A stretch of 64,000 nt of DNA from Pedobacter cryoconitis (GCF_014207135.1 NZ_JACHCC010000015.1:154548-218547), one strand, 5' to 3'; counted from the stretch's first letter, positions 54,845 through 63,942 are shown. Numbers and translations: made by a program. The notes: generated by a model from the sequence alone, not told the origin.

Positions 54845-55765
54845 TTAAATAATGACTGATGCAATCCTGTTTTCCTGGGTAGCCATTTCACTGCTTGTAC
54901 CGGAAACAGGCAGGGATGGATAGATCAATAGGGGTAAATTTGTGTTTGCAGCCATCTTTTGTGTGTTGCTGATGTTAAAAAGCTGTTCCAGGAAACTTTT
55001 ATGGCGATGAACCATTACAAATAAACTACAGGTGACGTTGCTGCTCAACCATTTCAGCCCTTCTTTGATTGGTGTTTTTTTGACCTCCCGGTAGTAAATT
55101 TTACCATAGTTTATTTTATTGGCTACCTCTTCGAGGAAATTCCAGGTTAGTTTTTTTGTTTCTTTTTCTGTTATTTCCGGACTCTGGATATGAGCCAGTG
55201 TGATCTCTGCATGGGAAGGTTTTGCCATTTGAGTCAGTGCGTGAAGTACCTCCAGATCAGTTTCACTCATGTCTGTTGCAAAAATAATTTTATCTATATT
55301 TTTAAAATGGTGATTTTCAGGGATAACCAGGACGGGTAGTGAGGTGTTGCCTATAATATCGCGCATATGGTTTCCCATAATCAGAGAAGACAAACCCTTT
55401 CTATGCGTACCCATTACCAGCATGATGATGTCCTTATTCGCTAACAGCTTATTCAGGTGCATATAGAGTGGGCCTTCCTGACATTGACAATGAATAGCAG
55501 GTTTGAAAGCATTGACTGGTAAGGTCGTTAATTCTTCCTTTAACCGGCTTGCCAGTAAATTCAGTTCCTGTTCACTGTCTTCTTGCAGGGCATTAAAATC
55601 TTCCATTGACCAGTAAACCTGACCCGCCAATGGCTCTCCGGCAGGAACCAAAAAAGAGTTGTAAAGAATTATATTGGCTTTCAGTTGTTGTGCAAGGTGT
55701 AGCGCATACCTGGCAGCATTTTCTGCTCTTTTTGAAAAATCGGTTAATACAGCTATTGTTTTCAT
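54845..55765 (-). CDS. Tandem-domain universal stress protein
   Basis: 306 aa with two UspA folds, about 1-150 and 158-285. Domain 1 opens MKTIAVLTDFSKRAENAARYAL and closes with VMGTHRKGLSSLIMGNHMRDIIGNTSLPVLVIP; the ATP-binding pattern Gx2Gx9G(S/T) is not matched cleanly. Domain 2 (IIFATDMSETDLEVL ... FVMVHRHKSFLEQLF) lacks it as well, so both halves are probably of the non-nucleotide type. Cytosolic. A pair of FNR-like boxes lies 108-141 bp upstream, hinting at oxygen-linked control. Confidence 0.92.
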   Translation of the reverse strand: MKTIAVLTDFSKRAENAARYALHLAQQLKANIILYNSFLVPAGEPLAGQVYWSMEDFNALQEDSEQELNLLASRLKEELTTLPVNAFKPAIHCQCQEGPLYMHLNKLLANKDIIMLVMGTHRKGLSSLIMGNHMRDIIGNTSLPVLVIPENHHFKNIDKIIFATDMSETDLEVLHALTQMAKPSHAEITLAHIQSPEITEKETKKLTWNFLEEVANKINYGKIYYREVKKTPIKEGLKWLSSNVTCSLFVMVHRHKSFLEQLFNISNTQKMAANTNLPLLIYPSLPVSGTSSEMATQENRIASVII

Positions 55766-55872
55766 CTTATTTATTTATTGTTTTCTTTTGTCAGATTGAG
55801 CCTTTGATGATTCAAATCAGTGATTATTTAAGTCTATGCTATAAAGTTCAGAAGAAACGCTTGTTTAAGCTG

Positions 55873-55884
55873 TGATATACATCA
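55873..55884. promoter_or_regulatory. FNR/CRP-like box, copy 1
   Basis: TGATATACATCA has the TGAT-N4-ATCA form of FNR/CRP-type sites. Its centre is 22 bp, two helical turns, from copy 2. The two boxes with ATG/CAT joints form one larger inverted repeat (55872-55907) with a single mismatch per arm. Confidence 0.55.
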
Positions 55885-55894
55885 TGTTACGGCA

Positions 55895-55906
55895 TGATAT
55901 ATATCA
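55895..55906. promoter_or_regulatory. FNR/CRP-like box, copy 2
   Basis: TGATATATATCA, same TGAT-N4-ATCA form. It lies upstream of both the Usp gene (minus) and the MarR-GNAT gene (plus, 79 bp to the start codon), so either could be the target. Confidence 0.55.
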
Positions 55907-55933
55907 CTCAAAAGATCTTTTTTCAAAGAATCC

Positions 55934-55963
55934 TTTGCTTCAATAAAAATATACATATATTTA
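55934..55963 (+). promoter_or_regulatory. Candidate promoter of the MarR-GNAT gene
   Basis: TTTG (55934-55937), 18 nt, then TATATTTA (55956-55963), one base off TAnnTTTG. Its -7 element overlaps the dyad at 55962-55979. Confidence 0.45.
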
Positions 55964-55979
55964 CGTAATCAGTTACGTA
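55962..55979. promoter_or_regulatory. MarR-type operator dyad
   Basis: TACGTAA-TCAG-TTACGTA is an 18-bp dyad with perfect 7-bp arms, 5 bp ahead of the start codon and overlapping the -7 box. Size and symmetry suit a MarR dimer, which fits autorepression. Confidence 0.6.
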
Positions 55980-55984
55980 GTTAA

Positions 55985-56944
55985 ATGTATATGGAGTTTT
56001 TCAATCAGGTAGGTAAAAAAGCGTTAGGCAGCAGGTTGCGGATGTTAACCGAAAAAATAACAGAAGATGCTGCTCAGATTTATAAATATTATGACATTGA
56101 TATGCAGCCTAAGTGGTTCCCTGTATTTTATGTACTGTCACAGGGTGAGGCCAAAACCATCACTGCAATAGCTAAAGAAATCGGGCATTCTCATCCTTCT
56201 GTAAGTAAAATTATCAGTGAGATGGTAAAGGACGGGATAGTCAAAGAAGAGAAAGACGAAGCTGATGGCAGAAGAAATATGGTCAGCCTTTCGGCAAAAG
56301 GCGATGAAATAACAGCAAAAATACAGGATCAGTACATTGATCTGGATAAAGCGATCGCAGATATTACAGCGCAGACAAGAAATGATTTATGGCAGGCTAT
56401 CGAAGAATGGGAGTTCCTGCTGGAGCAAAAGACCTTATTACGCAGGGTACAGGAGTTAAAGAAAGAAAGAGAAAGCCAGCAGGTTAGTATTGTAGATTAT
56501 AATCCGGCTTATCAGGGAGCGTTCAGGGCCTTAAATGAGCAATGGATATCCAGCTATTTTCAGATGGAGCAGGCAGATTATAATGCACTTGATGATCCCC
56601 AGGGTTATATCCTGGATAAGGGAGGTTATATCCTGGTTGCTTTATATAAAGGTGAACCGGTTGGGGTATGTGCTTTAATTAAAATGAATGATCCGGATTA
56701 CGATTATGAGTTGGCTAAAATGGCTGTTTCTCCGGCAGTACAGGGAAAAAGTATTGGCTGGCTGCTCGGAAATGCAATCGCACAAAAGGCAAAAGACCTT
56801 GGCGCCCGGAAGATCTATCTGGAAAGTAATACCTTGCTGAAACCTGCTATTAATTTATATCACAAGTTAGGTTTCAGCAAAGTAGCCGGACGGATTACAC
56901 CTTATGAGCGATGTAATATACAGATGGAACTTATCCTGAAATAA
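55985..56944 (+). CDS. MarR regulator fused to GNAT acetyltransferase
   Basis: 319 aa. Residues about 1-150 form a MarR winged helix (KTITAIAKEIGHSHPSVSKIISEMVKDGIVKEEKDEADGRR is the recognition helix and wing). Residues about 165-319 form a GNAT domain with AVSPAVQGKSIGWLLGNAIAQKAKDLGARKIYLES, containing the acetyl-CoA loop. MarR-GNAT fusions are known in many bacteria; the acetyl acceptor is unknown. The start MYMEF could also be the second Met at 55991. It ends 3 nt from the convergent DUF58 gene. Confidence 0.9.
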   Translation: MYMEFFNQVGKKALGSRLRMLTEKITEDAAQIYKYYDIDMQPKWFPVFYVLSQGEAKTITAIAKEIGHSHPSVSKIISEMVKDGIVKEEKDEADGRRNMVSLSAKGDEITAKIQDQYIDLDKAIADITAQTRNDLWQAIEEWEFLLEQKTLLRRVQELKKERESQQVSIVDYNPAYQGAFRALNEQWISSYFQMEQADYNALDDPQGYILDKGGYILVALYKGEPVGVCALIKMNDPDYDYELAKMAVSPAVQGKSIGWLLGNAIAQKAKDLGARKIYLESNTLLKPAINLYHKLGFSKVAGRITPYERCNIQMELILK

Positions 56945-56947
56945 TCA

Positions 56948-58294
56948 TCAGATTTTTTGTTGCGCCTTAATTGCCAGATATCGGTTAACTACATTGACGG
57001 TTAACTGATCTGGTGGCGTGAGTATACTCAGTATTCCGTATTTGGCGAGTTCTTTCACCATCAGTCTTTTCTCATAAACTAACTTTTCTGCAATAGTTTT
57101 AATGTAAATGCCTTCTACGTCTTTTGCAGGTGTCTCACTGATCGCGCTCACTTCAGTATTTTCAAAAAAGACAATTGTCAATAAATGAAACCGGGCTATA
57201 TGTCTTAAAAAAGGGAGCTGCCTGCGGAGCGCAGACATGCTTTCGAAATTAGTAAAAAATAACAGAAGACTGCGCTGTTTGATAACCTTGCGGATAGTCA
57301 TATTCAGGGCTTCTATATTACTTTCCAGGTAAAGGGTTTTTTCTTTATACAGGACTTCCATGATTTTACCCAATTGTCCAGGGCGGCGGTCTGCCGGAAC
57401 AACACTTCCTGTTTTTTCTGCCAGGGTAATTAATCCGGCTTTATCATCTTTTAATAACGCTACATTCGAAAGTATCAGGCTGGCATTAATGGCATAGTCC
57501 ATTAAACTCAGACCATTAAAGGGCATTTTCATCGATCTGGATTTATCGATGATGGAATAAATATGCTGAGCTTTCTCCTCTACAAAGGAATTGACCATCA
57601 GATCACCTTTCCGGGCAGTTGCCTTCCAGTTCACCGTGCGGTAATCATCGCCCTGCGTATAAGTTTTAACCTGGTCAAATTCCATGCTATGACCTGTACG
57701 TCTAAGTTTTTTAATACCTATTTCACTCAATCTGTCAGATATGGCCATCAGCTCGTATTTACGCAGCTGAAGAAAAGAAGGATACACGGGTACAGTATGC
57801 TCTTGTCCGAAATTGAATCTTCTGGAGATCAGACGCAGTGGGGAACTTACATATAATCTGGTCTGACCAAATTTATATTCTCCCCTTTTAGTTGGTCTTA
57901 GATTATAGGAAATAGTTTTATGCATCCCGGCTTTCAGGTCGCTGACCAGCCAGAGGTCTCTTTTCTGGAACTGAAAGGGGATCTCCTCTATAATCCCCAG
58001 CTGAACAGGAAAAGAATAAAAATTCTCGACATAAACGCTGAGTGTATTCTCGTCACCATTACTGAGCCTTTCGGGCAGATCACGTCTCAGGAAAACACCT
58101 TTATCGGTTCTGTATAATAAGACAAGGTCGATAAAAAACAATATGATCAAGGCGAAAAAACAGATATACGGCAGATCGCCCAGCCAGGGTAGAAAGAAGG
58201 TAAATAAAAACAGGCTGACGCATAATCCCAAACCAGCAAATAATCGTTTGCCGAGGAAAAGGTCTTTGTAATATCTGATAAATAAATATTTCAC
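56948..58294 (-). CDS. DUF58-domain membrane protein
   Basis: 448 aa. Two transmembrane helices at about 18-36 and 42-60, then a beta-rich region and the DUF58 block with EFDQVKTYTQGDDYRTVNWKATARKGDLMVNSF around residue 210-240, followed by a vWA-like fold (YSIIDKSRSMKMPF; the DxSxS metal site reads DKSRS). DUF58 proteins pair with MoxR ATPases. Last gene of a six-gene minus-strand cluster. Confidence 0.9.
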   Translation of the reverse strand: MKYLFIRYYKDLFLGKRLFAGLGLCVSLFLFTFFLPWLGDLPYICFFALIILFFIDLVLLYRTDKGVFLRRDLPERLSNGDENTLSVYVENFYSFPVQLGIIEEIPFQFQKRDLWLVSDLKAGMHKTISYNLRPTKRGEYKFGQTRLYVSSPLRLISRRFNFGQEHTVPVYPSFLQLRKYELMAISDRLSEIGIKKLRRTGHSMEFDQVKTYTQGDDYRTVNWKATARKGDLMVNSFVEEKAQHIYSIIDKSRSMKMPFNGLSLMDYAINASLILSNVALLKDDKAGLITLAEKTGSVVPADRRPGQLGKIMEVLYKEKTLYLESNIEALNMTIRKVIKQRSLLLFFTNFESMSALRRQLPFLRHIARFHLLTIVFFENTEVSAISETPAKDVEGIYIKTIAEKLVYEKRLMVKELAKYGILSILTPPDQLTVNVVNRYLAIKAQQKI

Positions 58295-58305
58295 AATCTT
58301 GCCTT

Positions 58306-59283
58306 TTACCTTGGGATTTCTATTTTCTGAATAATCTGAGTTACAATATCACTGGTCGTCAATCCTTCCATTTCTTTTTCCGGGCTGAGTACAATGCGAT
58401 GTGCAAGGACAGGAATGGCTACTTTTATGATATCTTCAGGAGTTACAAAGTCACGTCCCTGCATACCGGCAATTGCTTTTGCACTATTTACAATTGCTAA
58501 AGAAGCGCGGGGAGAAGCACCCAGATAGAGTGATTTGTTATGACGGGTTTCCTGGACAATTTTCGCCGCATATTCGATTAATTTAGGCTCTACATGCAGT
58601 GCTTTAATAGTAGCCCGGCAGGTTTTAATCTGATCTATACTTAAAACAGCTTTAATGTCTTTAATCTCATCTTCCAGTTTATGCTGATGCTGACGGGAGA
58701 GGATGATAACTTCTTCTTCGAGGGTTGGATACTTAATCTCAATTTTAAACAGAAATCTGTCTAATTGTGCTTCTGGCAACCGATAAGTTCCTTCATGTTC
58801 GATTGGGTTCTGAGTAGCCAGCACCAGGAATGGTTCTTCCAGGGCGTAAGTATGCCCGTCTACTGTAATCTGTCTTTCTTCCATGGCTTCAAACAGAGCA
58901 GATTGCGTTTTGGCAGGAGCACGGTTGATTTCATCGATCAGGACGATATTACCGAAAATGGGGCCTTTTTTATATTCGAAAGACGCAGTTCTTGGGTCGA
59001 AAACTGATGTCCCCAATACATCTGAGGGCATCAGATCCGGAGTAAACTGAATACGCGAGAAAACAGCATTTATACTTTTTGCTACTAGTTTAGCACTTAG
59101 TGTTTTAGCTACTCCCGGAACACCCTCCAGTAAGAGATGGCCATCAGCCAGTAAGCCGGCAATCAGAAATTCGATAGTATCCTGCTGGCCGACGATGATC
59201 TGACCGATTGATTCCCTGATCTGCGTTACGGCAAGGCTAAGCTGTGTGAGATCCGTTCTTTGATTAGCTATTTCAGATTCCAT
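58306..59283 (-). CDS. MoxR-family AAA+ ATPase
   Basis: 325 aa. Walker A is GVPGVAKTLSAKL (GxxGxxKT form), Walker B is GNIVLIDEINRAPAKTQSALFEAMEERQIT, sensor 1 is FLVLATQNPIEHEGTYRLPEAQLDRF, and the C-terminal lid includes YLGASPRASLAIVNSAKA. MoxR proteins act as chaperones for insertion of cofactors or assembly of vWA/DUF58 partners. Cytosolic, 3 nt after the DUF4350 gene and 11 nt before DUF58. Confidence 0.95.
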   Translation of the reverse strand: MESEIANQRTDLTQLSLAVTQIRESIGQIIVGQQDTIEFLIAGLLADGHLLLEGVPGVAKTLSAKLVAKSINAVFSRIQFTPDLMPSDVLGTSVFDPRTASFEYKKGPIFGNIVLIDEINRAPAKTQSALFEAMEERQITVDGHTYALEEPFLVLATQNPIEHEGTYRLPEAQLDRFLFKIEIKYPTLEEEVIILSRQHQHKLEDEIKDIKAVLSIDQIKTCRATIKALHVEPKLIEYAAKIVQETRHNKSLYLGASPRASLAIVNSAKAIAGMQGRDFVTPEDIIKVAIPVLAHRIVLSPEKEMEGLTTSDIVTQIIQKIEIPR

Positions 59284-59286
59284 AAT

Positions 59287-60465
59287 TTATTTCGATTGAT
59301 TGTAGAATTTTTCTATTAATTTATTAAGCTCAATAAGTTGACTGTCTGTGACTTTAATACCTGTGCCAATGACATGGATTAAGTTAAATAATTGTCTGAC
59401 GGTTTCTTCATCAGCTTCTGATTTCAGAATTAAGGAGGAAATCAATTCCTCATCAGGATGTATCGTTTTTAACCTGTAGGTTAAACGGATGTGATCCAGA
59501 AAATAGTTGATTTTCTTTTGGGCGATATCACTGTTGTCACGTTGCTGGTAATAAACTTTCCCAACAACATAAACGAAATCTGCAGAGGTGTTTTGCAAAG
59601 GCAGGATAATAGGAATAATCCTTTGCCGGCGTTTCATTTCATAGATAACAAATATCAGCAGGCCAAAAATGGAGATATAGTAAGCCCAGCGCAGCTGATC
59701 ATATTTATAAAGGACGCTGAGTATATCATCATTATTGATTTTACCAAGCGTAAAGGTTTCGTCCCATATCAGTTCTTTAGAAGCCGGCAGATAAGAAAGG
59801 GCTTTGGCTGCATAATCAGCTCCTGCAGGTTTTAGCAAACTGTAATTAGTTAATAACTGCGGATTCGGTAAAATATATAAAGCACCTTTTCCAAAAGTAT
59901 ATTTGACGAAATTAATATCTCCATTGCTGTTTTTACCCAGCACAGTACACCTCGAAGAGTCGATACCACTAAAATACTGGTTGCTCAGGCCCTTGTCAAA
60001 AACATAACCTTCTTCTGATTTTAATAAAGGATTGACAAAATTGATGCGTTCAGGTTTATCGCCAGCATTGAAGACGTTATTGGTTTCAAGCTTAAGGGTG
60101 TCATTGAGTACAGAACCTAAATCAAAGGCGGCAATAAATACATTATTCCCTTTATTCATGAATTTCACCAGTTCCTGATAATCCAGTTTGTCAAATTTTA
60201 ATTCTCCAGCAATAAAAAGATAAGTTGTATTGCTGAAATTTTTGTCCTTTAAAGTATTATAAACAGCTAATCTGGATGTTGTTACTAAAGTGCCAGGAAA
60301 GATGTTCTCCTTTTCATGATTTAAAATATAGAGCCCGAAAGGAATTTTATCGTCTCTGTGATAACTCGGTGTCCAGTCTGTTGGTTTGGGTTTATAATAC
60401 TGGGCTACCAGATATAATATTAATATTGTAGCAGTTCCGATAAGATATAATCTCATACCCCTCAT
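59287..60465 (-). CDS. DUF4350-domain membrane protein
   Basis: 392 aa. An N-terminal transmembrane helix (about 4-22), an extracytoplasmic domain with KIPFGLYILNHEKENIFPG and a Rossmann-like core (NTTYLFIAGELKFDKLDYQELVKFMNKGNNVFIA), a second helix at about 265-282 (YYISIFGLLIFVIYEM), then a cytoplasmic tail. This is the usual DUF4350 form found with MoxR/DUF58. It overlaps the previous gene by 4 nt. Enzymatic function is unknown. Confidence 0.85.
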   Translation of the reverse strand: MRGMRLYLIGTATILILYLVAQYYKPKPTDWTPSYHRDDKIPFGLYILNHEKENIFPGTLVTTSRLAVYNTLKDKNFSNTTYLFIAGELKFDKLDYQELVKFMNKGNNVFIAAFDLGSVLNDTLKLETNNVFNAGDKPERINFVNPLLKSEEGYVFDKGLSNQYFSGIDSSRCTVLGKNSNGDINFVKYTFGKGALYILPNPQLLTNYSLLKPAGADYAAKALSYLPASKELIWDETFTLGKINNDDILSVLYKYDQLRWAYYISIFGLLIFVIYEMKRRQRIIPIILPLQNTSADFVYVVGKVYYQQRDNSDIAQKKINYFLDHIRLTYRLKTIHPDEELISSLILKSEADEETVRQLFNLIHVIGTGIKVTDSQLIELNKLIEKFYNQSK

Positions 60466-61184
60466 AATTTCTCCGTATTAAACTGATCATAACTAATCTT
60501 TACCTGCCTGAAATTCTCCTGATCAATAAAGAACTCGCCATACCAGATATATTCGAATTGCGTAGTGAGCAAACTGAATTGTTCTCTTTTATATGGATCT
60601 GTAATCTCCTGGAGATAGGTTTGATTGGTTTTCTCGGGTTGCCAGTTAATCAGGTTATTGTTGTGAAGCTTCTTCAGTGTACGTAAATACAATAGTCTCA
60701 CTGCCAACCTATAATTGGCATTTCCGATAGCATGCTCAATTTCAGCATTAAAATCTATCTCATGAATGTTATCAGCTGATTCGGTATAGGGAATATTGAC
60801 AGACTTCGACTTTCCTGTAAAAATTCTAAGATCAGTTCCTGTAAATTTAATAACCACATAGATAATCAATGCGGTTAAAGCAGCAATGGATAGGTATTTA
60901 ACAAAGCTGCCAGTATAGCCATTAGCTACAACACCGCTGAACCATCTCCAGACCCAGGCCCAGAATCTATCCCATAAAGAGGCCCCGGGCAGTTGCTGAT
61001 TATAATGAAAATCAGTTTGCTGACGATAGGAGCTGATCTTCTGCTGATCAAAATTTCTGAGCTGTAATTTACTGCTGTCATTTTTAAGCTGAAGAATTTT
61101 TGCAGGCACAACCTTATCTTTGCGGACAGGAGAAGCTTGTGTCGTCAGACATAAAAAGAGAAAAGCAATAAGATATTTAAACAT
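60462..61184 (-). CDS. DUF4129-domain membrane protein
   Basis: 240 aa from ATG 61184 (MFKYLIAFLFLCLTTQA), a proper signal peptide; the longer reading to 61226 runs into the upstream gene. An extracytoplasmic part, a transmembrane helix near residues 112-132, then a cytoplasmic C-terminus with NYRLAVRLLYLRTLKKLHNNNLINWQPEKTNQTYL, the DUF4129 core. One base separates its start from the upstream stop. Role within the MoxR cluster unknown. Confidence 0.87.
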   Translation of the reverse strand: MFKYLIAFLFLCLTTQASPVRKDKVVPAKILQLKNDSSKLQLRNFDQQKISSYRQQTDFHYNQQLPGASLWDRFWAWVWRWFSGVVANGYTGSFVKYLSIAALTALIIYVVIKFTGTDLRIFTGKSKSVNIPYTESADNIHEIDFNAEIEHAIGNANYRLAVRLLYLRTLKKLHNNNLINWQPEKTNQTYLQEITDPYKREQFSLLTTQFEYIWYGEFFIDQENFRQVKISYDQFNTEKL

Positions 61185-61185
61185 A

Positions 61186-62064
61186 TTAGTATTCTGCTTT
61201 TTGCTGGAATGGATCTTCATGTTCACCCATTTTATTAATACGGTCCATCAGGCCTTCGCTGTGCTGACTCTCTGAAAGATTATAATAACATAAAGAGATA
61301 CCGATAATCGGTATGATCATCAGAATCTGGCAGACATACTGGATAACTGTTGAAATAATAATTACAGTAGTACTGATTGCCTTAGGACCATGTGCGAAAG
61401 CACTAGCCATAATCATCATCATAGAAGGGAAAGAAGCTAATGAAGAGGTAGCCATTGTAATAAGCCAAAGAACTAATATACTCGCGGCAGTAACCCACCA
61501 TTGATTCTTAAGCAATTTGAAAGCATGGCTGAAGGAATAACCTAAGCTGGCATTTTCAAAAATCATAATAGGCAACATTAACGAAGCGGCGGGAAAGATA
61601 TAGATTCCAGGGACCAGGCATAGGATAAAGCAGACCATTATAAATGCACCAATAGCGATGCTACTGCCAAATACACGTAAAAAGAAATATTTGAAATAGC
61701 CCCAGACCTCTTCTAACGTTGGTGCTATATTTCCTTTTTTGATATAAATGGCTATAAAACTTAGAATAGATACATTTATAGCAGTATAGCTAAATAGGGA
61801 GATGAATATAACGAACACGTAACTTGTCGTTACATATTTGTACCTCATTGTATCGAATGGATTATTTGATGCAGTGTATGTGATGCCCTTTAGTGCACCA
61901 GTTTGCTGGATGATTGCAGCGATCATGCCCGCAAGGAGGAAAATCCCACAGAAATAAATATAAGTTTTTACCAGAGGTTTGAAGTTCTCTTTGATAAAAC
62001 GGAAGGTGTCGTTGATGATTTCCCCGAACTCGCGGAGTTTTTTGAATTCTAGTTTTTCAGACAT
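61186..62064 (-). CDS. Polytopic membrane protein of the MoxR/SpoIIM cluster
   Basis: 292 aa with about six hydrophobic segments. The N-terminus is polar (LREFGEIINDTFRFIKENFKPLVK), and the segment FLCLVPGIYIFPAASLMLPIMIFENASLGYSFSHAFKLLKNQWW is typical of membrane proteins annotated as DUF4013- or GDPD-membrane-domain-like. It overlaps the SpoIIM-like gene by 8 nt and is the second gene of the cluster. No catalytic residues recognised. Confidence 0.75.
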   Translation of the reverse strand: MSEKLEFKKLREFGEIINDTFRFIKENFKPLVKTYIYFCGIFLLAGMIAAIIQQTGALKGITYTASNNPFDTMRYKYVTTSYVFVIFISLFSYTAINVSILSFIAIYIKKGNIAPTLEEVWGYFKYFFLRVFGSSIAIGAFIMVCFILCLVPGIYIFPAASLMLPIMIFENASLGYSFSHAFKLLKNQWWVTAASILVLWLITMATSSLASFPSMMMIMASAFAHGPKAISTTVIIISTVIQYVCQILMIIPIIGISLCYYNLSESQHSEGLMDRINKMGEHEDPFQQKAEY

Positions 62065-63016
62065 TTTGAGTAGGTTGATGGCGTTTTGAAAGTGTTATTG
62101 GATAAAGAATGACATACCAGATTATAAATATCAGGGACATAGCCAGGATACTGACACTGAGCCATACAGGCATTTCTGTGTGACGGGTAATAAATCCCTC
62201 GAAGAAAGCAGCTATGAGTATGATTGGTATCAGGCCCAGGGCAATCTTGGTCCCGTCTTTGGCGCTTCTTTTAAAAGATTGAAAACGAGTGTAGGTTTTG
62301 GGGAAAAGCAGCCCGTGTCCCAGTACCAGGCCGGCCGCCCCGGCAATAATGATTGCTGAAATCTCTAAGGTACCGTGAATCCAGATGACGAGTATAGAAT
62401 CCAGTCCAAGGCCCTTGCTGAAAAAGTAGTATTCAAATGAACCCAGCATAATTCCGTTTTTCAGCAGATAATAGACAGGACCGATGGAGCAGAGGATCCC
62501 ACTGATAAACATAAGCAGTGTTACATAGCTGTTATTGGCGGCGATCATTAAAAACATCGGCGCTTCACTGGTTTGTTTGTATACGCCGAAGGGATCACCT
62601 TTAGCTATATTTTCATTAGTCATATTGACATAACTGTCACCCATGATCATCCTGATAAAGTTATCATCGTATTTAGCTGAAAGTGCTCCGATAGAGGCAG
62701 AAATAACAAAAAACAGAAAAGCGTATATAATTTGTGGACGATAGGTTAAAAATAGGATTGGTAATTCCAGCTTCCAGAAATTAATAAACCGGTTTTTATT
62801 TTCTTTCTTGTTTTTGTAAATCGCCTGATGAAGGAGGGAAGCCAGGCCGTTTAAATAACTTGTGGTTTTAGACTTTGGATAGAAGGTTTTAGCATAAGAA
62901 AGATCATTGGTGATCTCAATAAAGCGGTCTGCAATCTCATCGGGACTGGTTGCGGGTGATTGTTCATAGGCCTTCCACTTTTCAGCATTTTGTTTAACGA
63001 ATAAGGCCTCCCGCAT
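62057..63016 (-). CDS. SpoIIM-family (stage II sporulation M-like) membrane protein
   Basis: 319 aa. A cytoplasmic N-terminal helical part (about 1-95) is followed by five or six helices with the SpoIIM landmarks: FLFFVISASIGALSA, NNSYVTLLMFISGILCSIGPVYYLLKNGIMLG, and IWIHGTLEISAIIIAGAAGLVLGHGLLFP. In endospore formers SpoIIM belongs to a peptidoglycan-degrading complex. In Bacteroidota, which do not sporulate, the family sits with RDD and MoxR genes and its role is unclear. First gene of the minus cluster. Confidence 0.9.
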   Translation of the reverse strand: MREALFVKQNAEKWKAYEQSPATSPDEIADRFIEITNDLSYAKTFYPKSKTTSYLNGLASLLHQAIYKNKKENKNRFINFWKLELPILFLTYRPQIIYAFLFFVISASIGALSAKYDDNFIRMIMGDSYVNMTNENIAKGDPFGVYKQTSEAPMFLMIAANNSYVTLLMFISGILCSIGPVYYLLKNGIMLGSFEYYFFSKGLGLDSILVIWIHGTLEISAIIIAGAAGLVLGHGLLFPKTYTRFQSFKRSAKDGTKIALGLIPIILIAAFFEGFITRHTEMPVWLSVSILAMSLIFIIWYVILYPITLSKRHQPTQNV

Positions 63017-63085
63017 GTTGGATCAATTTTTTTGTTAAAATACTTACAAAAAGTGATTTTGCAATAATTAATTAAATATCAATAT

Positions 63086-63093
63086 TATATTTG
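63086..63093 (+). promoter_or_regulatory. Candidate -7 box of the RDD gene
   Basis: TATATTTG matches TAnnTTTG and ends only 6 nt before ATG 63100; TTG lies at 63059-63061 (24-nt spacing, slightly long). If used, the transcript would start at or next to the ATG, giving a leaderless mRNA. Confidence 0.45.
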
Positions 63094-63099
63094 AACTGA

Positions 63100-63831
63100 A
63101 TGGAAACGATAAAAGTAAATACAAGTCAGCATGTAGCTATTGATTATCCGGTTGCAGGACTGGGTGAACGGATATCAGCGAGATTAATAGATCTGGTAAT
63201 GTTTGGCGGTTTATTTTTACTGGTTATTGTTTTTGTAAGCTTAACAGGATCACGTAATGCTGATGTTTTTAATATCGTGTTATTCGCTCTGGTATTTGCA
63301 TCTTATGTTTTCTACAACCTGCTTTATGAGATTTTTTTCAATGGACAAAGTGTTGGTAAAAAGCTGATGAAGATTAAGGTCATCAGTATGGATGGTAGCC
63401 AGGCAAGTATAGGCCAGTATTTTATCAGATGGTTATTCCGTCTGGCAGATTTTTCCCTGACCGGGCAGGTTGGAGCTTTAGTTTGTGTTGCAGTGACTGA
63501 GAATAAGCAAAGGATTGGTGATCTGGTGGCTGGAACTATAGTGATTAAAACCGTAGCACGAACAAGTTTTGAACAAATTGCTTTTATACCTGTTGAGGAA
63601 GGGTATGCCCCTGTTTTTACGAATGTCCACCAGTTACGGGATCAGGACATAGAACTGATCCACGAAGTACTGACTACTTATTATAAAACTAACCAGTACG
63701 AACTCGTTTATGCAATGGCTGCGAAGATAGCTGCGCATCTTTCGGTTAGTTTGCCTGAAGGAATGAACCAGCTGGAATTTCTAAATACGATCCTTAAGGA
63801 TTATAACCAACTTACTTCTGTCGCACAATAA
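63100..63831 (+). CDS. RDD-family membrane protein
   Basis: 243 aa. The RDD domain is in the first 150 residues: GLGERISARLIDLVMFGGLFLLVIVF with the Arg and Asp, a second helix pair (NIVLFALVFASYVFYNLLYEIFF) and GQSVGKKLMKIKVIS. A cytoplasmic tail of about 85 residues follows. It is divergent from the SpoIIM-like gene by 83 bp and belongs to the same functional neighbourhood. Transport or partner function unknown. Confidence 0.92.
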   Translation: METIKVNTSQHVAIDYPVAGLGERISARLIDLVMFGGLFLLVIVFVSLTGSRNADVFNIVLFALVFASYVFYNLLYEIFFNGQSVGKKLMKIKVISMDGSQASIGQYFIRWLFRLADFSLTGQVGALVCVAVTENKQRIGDLVAGTIVIKTVARTSFEQIAFIPVEEGYAPVFTNVHQLRDQDIELIHEVLTTYYKTNQYELVYAMAAKIAAHLSVSLPEGMNQLEFLNTILKDYNQLTSVAQ

Positions 63832-63942
63832 GTCTTTTAAAATCTTTTTAGTGCTATGATGATGTCTTATGTCCAATAGAGTTATGTTAAACTGTCCGTT
63901 CCTGGCCTGAGTTTACATAAGAAAGTTTTTCAAAGCAGAAAA

